Of a stretch of 64,000 nucleotides of DNA, positions 61,901 through 64,000 are shown in pieces (position 1 is the stretch's first letter; each line of letters begins with the position of its first letter). Location: assembly GCA_022402535.1 (NCBI GenBank), contig JAKRSD010000032.1, forward strand, positions 1 through 64,000, in the 5' to 3' direction. The position numbers and the translations under genes are program-made. The notes beneath the pieces are model-generated. The model made no database searches. It had not been told where the DNA came from and was given only the letters and a program-made list of their open reading frames with translations. This DNA is from Flavobacteriales bacterium (GTDB taxonomy: Bacteria; Bacteroidota; Bacteroidia; CAIKAF01).

Positions 61901-62690
61901 CTATGCCACAAACAGCCTGTCCTCCATTTCCTCCGATACCTCCGGGCCCCTGACCGGGTAAACCCGCTGTTCCATTTGCCGAGCCGGGACAATTATTATT
62001 ACTGGCTCGAATTCCTCCGTTCCCTCCGTTTCCTCCGGCAAAACTTCCGGGAAAAGAACCCGAACCTCCTGCCCCGCCTTGTCGTCCTGCGGCGCTGCTG
62101 CAATTTTCGCATCCGTTACCCCCGTTTACACCGGCAGCTCCATTAATGCCCGGTGTTCCATTAGCTCCGGGTAGTCCATCAGAACCATTACCGGCTTTTA
62201 CATCACAACGAACGATTGAGTAATTTGAACATCCGTTCAGGTAAATGCCATATGTGGTAACCCCGTTTCCTACGGCGTTTTCAGTTTCTATTTCCAAATC
62301 AAAAATGTAGAAATCAGAAATGTTTACTGCTGAAAAAGCAACCAGTCTGTTCGGATTGGGCGTAACATTTTGGTTGGTTCGTAGAATACGAGAAACTAAT
62401 GATGAATTTTTACACCAGGAAACAGGATCATACCCGCCTTCAATCGTGAGGTTTGCAGTCATATTAAAGGTGGTGTTCAGGATATAGTCTCCGGCAGCCA
62501 ATCTAACCTGTTTTCCGGGACCCGCATTGGACACTGCAAAAGCTAAACTCGCAGGACTTGCCTGAGTTCCTGTACCATTTCCATTGGGAGTAACATAAAT
62601 GATATTGGGCTGCTGAGCCTTTAAAGACCCCGCAGAAAATATGATTAAAATCAATATGAGTATTTGTCTGTTCATCGTATTACAGCCCAT
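58995..62690 (-). CDS. Very large surface protein: N-terminal beta-helix-like region, collagen-like Gly-rich block, multiple PKD domains, T9SS type B C-terminal domain
   Basis: IIYVTPNGNGTGTQASPASLAFAVSNA start; GSDGLPGANGTPGINGAAGVNGGNG; repeated WNFGDG/WDFGDG PKD signatures; FTPDGDFINETFKFTTKGIKNFHMIIFDRWGNEVYGTRD...GSVYLIR. Confidence 0.93.
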   Translation of the reverse strand: MGCNTMNRQILILILIIFSAGSLKAQQPNIIYVTPNGNGTGTQASPASLAFAVSNAGPGKQVRLAAGDYILNTTFNMTANLTIEGGYDPVSWCKNSSLVSRILRTNQNVTPNPNRLVAFSAVNISDFYIFDLEIETENAVGNGVTTYGIYLNGCSNYSIVRCDVKAGNGSDGLPGANGTPGINGAAGVNGGNGCENCSSAAGRQGGAGGSGSFPGSFAGGNGGNGGIRASNNNCPGSANGTAGLPGQGPGGIGGNGGQAVCGIVSVGCDGNGPAAQGQPGAIGANGANGADGADGIAGFAGGFFQNATGQQGLPGANGFGGGGGGGGGSQSGLFNIPFIGNQNDDGPGGAGGGEGGQGGQGAMGGGGGGGSFGIFVWNNGVNGKILDSDMESALPGNGAQGGQLGGIGGQGGNGGPGLNRSGCDMGRGGPGGKGGNGGNGGKGGNGNPGVSLAIYEDPNGIPVQQASFSSPVEPQIVVCGFGCTYSEFTFSTNAFGFIQWFFDGGTVPLIANGNTVNVHYTTPGRHTVTLVVNGLPYIFSEFVGVFEDGTPFIPQIITGDSLLCPGDAGQFSSSLAGTDYRWNFEGGAPSQILGPGNQNVQSTFANTGDYWVSLQTESVTCGWSIPDSLLVQVLPVLTPEVLVTSSGAQICNGQDVTFGASPVNGGTNPQFLWFVNGVSTGFTGPVFTQNNLTSPITVTAQMQSSYTCPQPQQVTSLPVNVTVFPQPQMNCSFIGNYLGAPSIFTPSPSGGTGPYTFLWNFGDGGISSDSVATHQFSGTGLYNVSVVATDANGCQVSCSTPVNVIVAPQVVADFTFDFQSQCGETDAQFFDFSTGNVISWFWDFGDGNTSVLQNPTHTYTQPGLFTVMLVASNGVNFDTLYAPNAIMVEALPTAGISAVQTVACEPFQVQFQDASSGATSWLWDFGDGSPTSTLQNPLHWYLNAGTYTVTLTVSNNISGCTDEVTELNYILINPSPVADFSAAPLEICTGDPVQFTSLSTGAVQYVWDFGDGGTSNQQNPVYIFETAGTYTIALEVTGPAPTFCKDLEWKSLYVKVNQTPSASFTYDPQIVQLPFSTVNFTNTSFGHDFIKWDFGDGSTSDADFPTVVYADSGIYNVVLYAGTDFGCNDVASATVTVMEQMVIYVPNAFTPDGDFINETFKFTTKGIKNFHMIIFDRWGNEVYGTRDINTFWDGKTPDGREHPNGLYPYVIYYQYYLGPPQKQMGSVYLIR
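61345..62200 (-). repeat. Collagen-like / poly-Gly coding repeat block
   Basis: Translated G-X-Y triplets, GGNGGNGG and GGGGGGGGG runs; DNA dominated by tcc/acc/gcc/ccg triplets on the + strand. Confidence 0.88.
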
Positions 62691-64000
62691 CAATTTGAAA
62701 CCACTTTAAAAATTCTGCCATTCACCTCTAGCAGATACCTACCCGAAGCAATTTGTGTTTCAATCCAAACACTTGCATTTTGTGAATGTTTACCGGTAAC
62801 GGAAATTGGAATCAATTTACCTTGCACATCGGTAAGATTAATGGATTCTATAGGTAAATCGGATTGAATGAAAATTTGATTTTTAAATGGATTGGGGAAA
62901 ATCACCAGCTGATTATTTTCTATTTCTGAAACACCTACGTGAACCTGAGCAAATCCGATTTTGGTGGTGGTATCAGCACAACCATAATCATTGGTAACTA
63001 TAAGTGTTATTGTGTAATTTCCATTTTGGGCATAGGTATGTTGTGGGTTTTGAATAGATGAAGTTCCCCCATCGCCAAAATTCCAATCCCAAGTCCAGGC
63101 ATTAAGCGAATTATCGGTAAAGAAAACGGTTTGACCGGCTTGCCCCACCACCTGGGGATAAGCCGAAAAATTAGCCACCGGAGATGGGAATACGGCAATT
63201 TGAGAGACCACTGACGCGGAAAGATTTCCTTCCTGGCTGAAACCGCTTAATGTTACATCATACACTCCGGGAGAGGTATAAATATGAAGTGGATTGGCCT
63301 GATTACTGGATTGTCCGTCGCCGAAATCCCAAAGGTATGTGATGGCATTAATGCTTTCGTTGGTGAACTGGACCGGCAACGGTACACAACCATTAAACAC
63401 ATTGGTGCTGAAATCTACTGACAAAAAGTTTTCTATCAATACAGCAAGATTACAGCTACCCGTACACCCGTTTGCATCGGTTACATCTACCTGCACATTG
63501 TAAGAACCGGCTTGCGGATACACCGTAGCCACATCAAAACCAGAACCGAAGGAATTGTTACCAAAATTCCACTGATAAGTAAAGGGCGCTAATCCACCCG
63601 TAACCACTTCGGCCTGAAAGAATGTAGCCTGATTCGCAAAACCAACCTGTGAAGTACAGCTCACCTGAGGGGTCTCTATTACATTAATGGAAATAGCGTT
63701 TGACAAACCTGTCTGGCCCGCTGAGCATCCCAGTGAAGACAATACCTGGCAGGTTACTACATCGCCCTGCGATGGGGCCGGGTAAACGAAAGTGGGCGAA
63801 GATGAACCCTGTGGCACTGAATTTACGAACCACTGGTATCCGGGAGTCAATCCCGCATTGGCGGCCGTAGCCGTGAAAATCACATTGGCTCCTTCACATA
63901 CATTAAACCCATTGGTTTCAATTATGGACTGAATAACCAACGAGGGTTGTATAAGCCCCTCTACCTGAACTTGAAATGAATCAACGAAAGATCTCCCGCA
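62690..64000 (-). CDS. PKD-repeat surface protein with T9SS type A sorting domain (5' part outside the window)
   Basis: Frame stays open to the window edge (reads CGRSFVDSFQVQVEGLIQPSLVIQS... upstream of the called TTG at 63940); PKD signatures; C-terminal VIFPNPFKNQIFIQSDLP...GRYLLEV. Confidence 0.92.
   Translation of the reverse strand, partial: CGRSFVDSFQVQVEGLIQPSLVIQSIIETNGFNVCEGANVIFTATAANAGLTPGYQWFVNSVPQGSSSPTFVYPAPSQGDVVTCQVLSSLGCSAGQTGLSNAISINVIETPQVSCTSQVGFANQATFFQAEVVTGGLAPFTYQWNFGNNSFGSGFDVATVYPQAGSYNVQVDVTDANGCTGSCNLAVLIENFLSVDFSTNVFNGCVPLPVQFTNESINAITYLWDFGDGQSSNQANPLHIYTSPGVYDVTLSGFSQEGNLSASVVSQIAVFPSPVANFSAYPQVVGQAGQTVFFTDNSLNAWTWDWNFGDGGTSSIQNPQHTYAQNGNYTITLIVTNDYGCADTTTKIGFAQVHVGVSEIENNQLVIFPNPFKNQIFIQSDLPIESINLTDVQGKLIPISVTGKHSQNASVWIETQIASGRYLLEVNGRIFKVVSN

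Noticed and set aside
58995-62690. Frame-breaking assembly error in the Gly-rich block
   Set aside because: The reading frame stays open through all repeats to a canonical T9SS type B tail, so no sign of an error.

Overview
This 64 kb window is a chromosomal segment from a Bacteroidota genome. Three things support that placement: TAnnTTTG promoter boxes, almost no Shine-Dalgarno sites, and many surface proteins with T9SS C-terminal domains. The centre (about 21.9-39.9 kb, + strand) is one uninterrupted str/S10/spc/alpha translation supercluster, running rpsL-rpsG-fusA-rpsJ-...-secY-map-infA-rpmJ-rpsM-rpsK-rpsD-rpoA-rplQ and followed by carA. rpmJ (38 aa) is absent from the supplied ORF track. 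The left flank carries sixA-like, FKBP, RsmI-like, Bax-inhibitor, LMW-PTP, dnaA, a split two-gene 5'-nucleotidase, an S8 protease, an M19 dipeptidase, pyrD and an LpxL-like acyltransferase. The right flank carries two tandem lysyl-endopeptidase-like proteases, proS, a repeat-rich Asn/Pro/Trp lipoprotein, a FadL-like porin, lolA, a PLP sulfur enzyme, a fatty-acyl-CoA ligase, ahcY and two very large PKD/T9SS proteins. One of those two has a collagen-like Gly-X-Y block of about 285 aa. The other runs off the right edge of the window. I saw no IS element, phage, CRISPR array, tRNA or rRNA. The best leads are: the collagen-like/PKD T9SS adhesin and its coupled partner; the NNPW-repeat lipoprotein; a (CTTT)n tract just upstream of an AT-rich orphan lipoprotein/OMP pair; the split 5'-nucleotidase; a 12-bp palindrome at the -33 position of the ribosomal supercluster promoter; and a terminator-like hairpin in the leader of the LMW-PTP gene. 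No completely new system could be shown from sequence alone.
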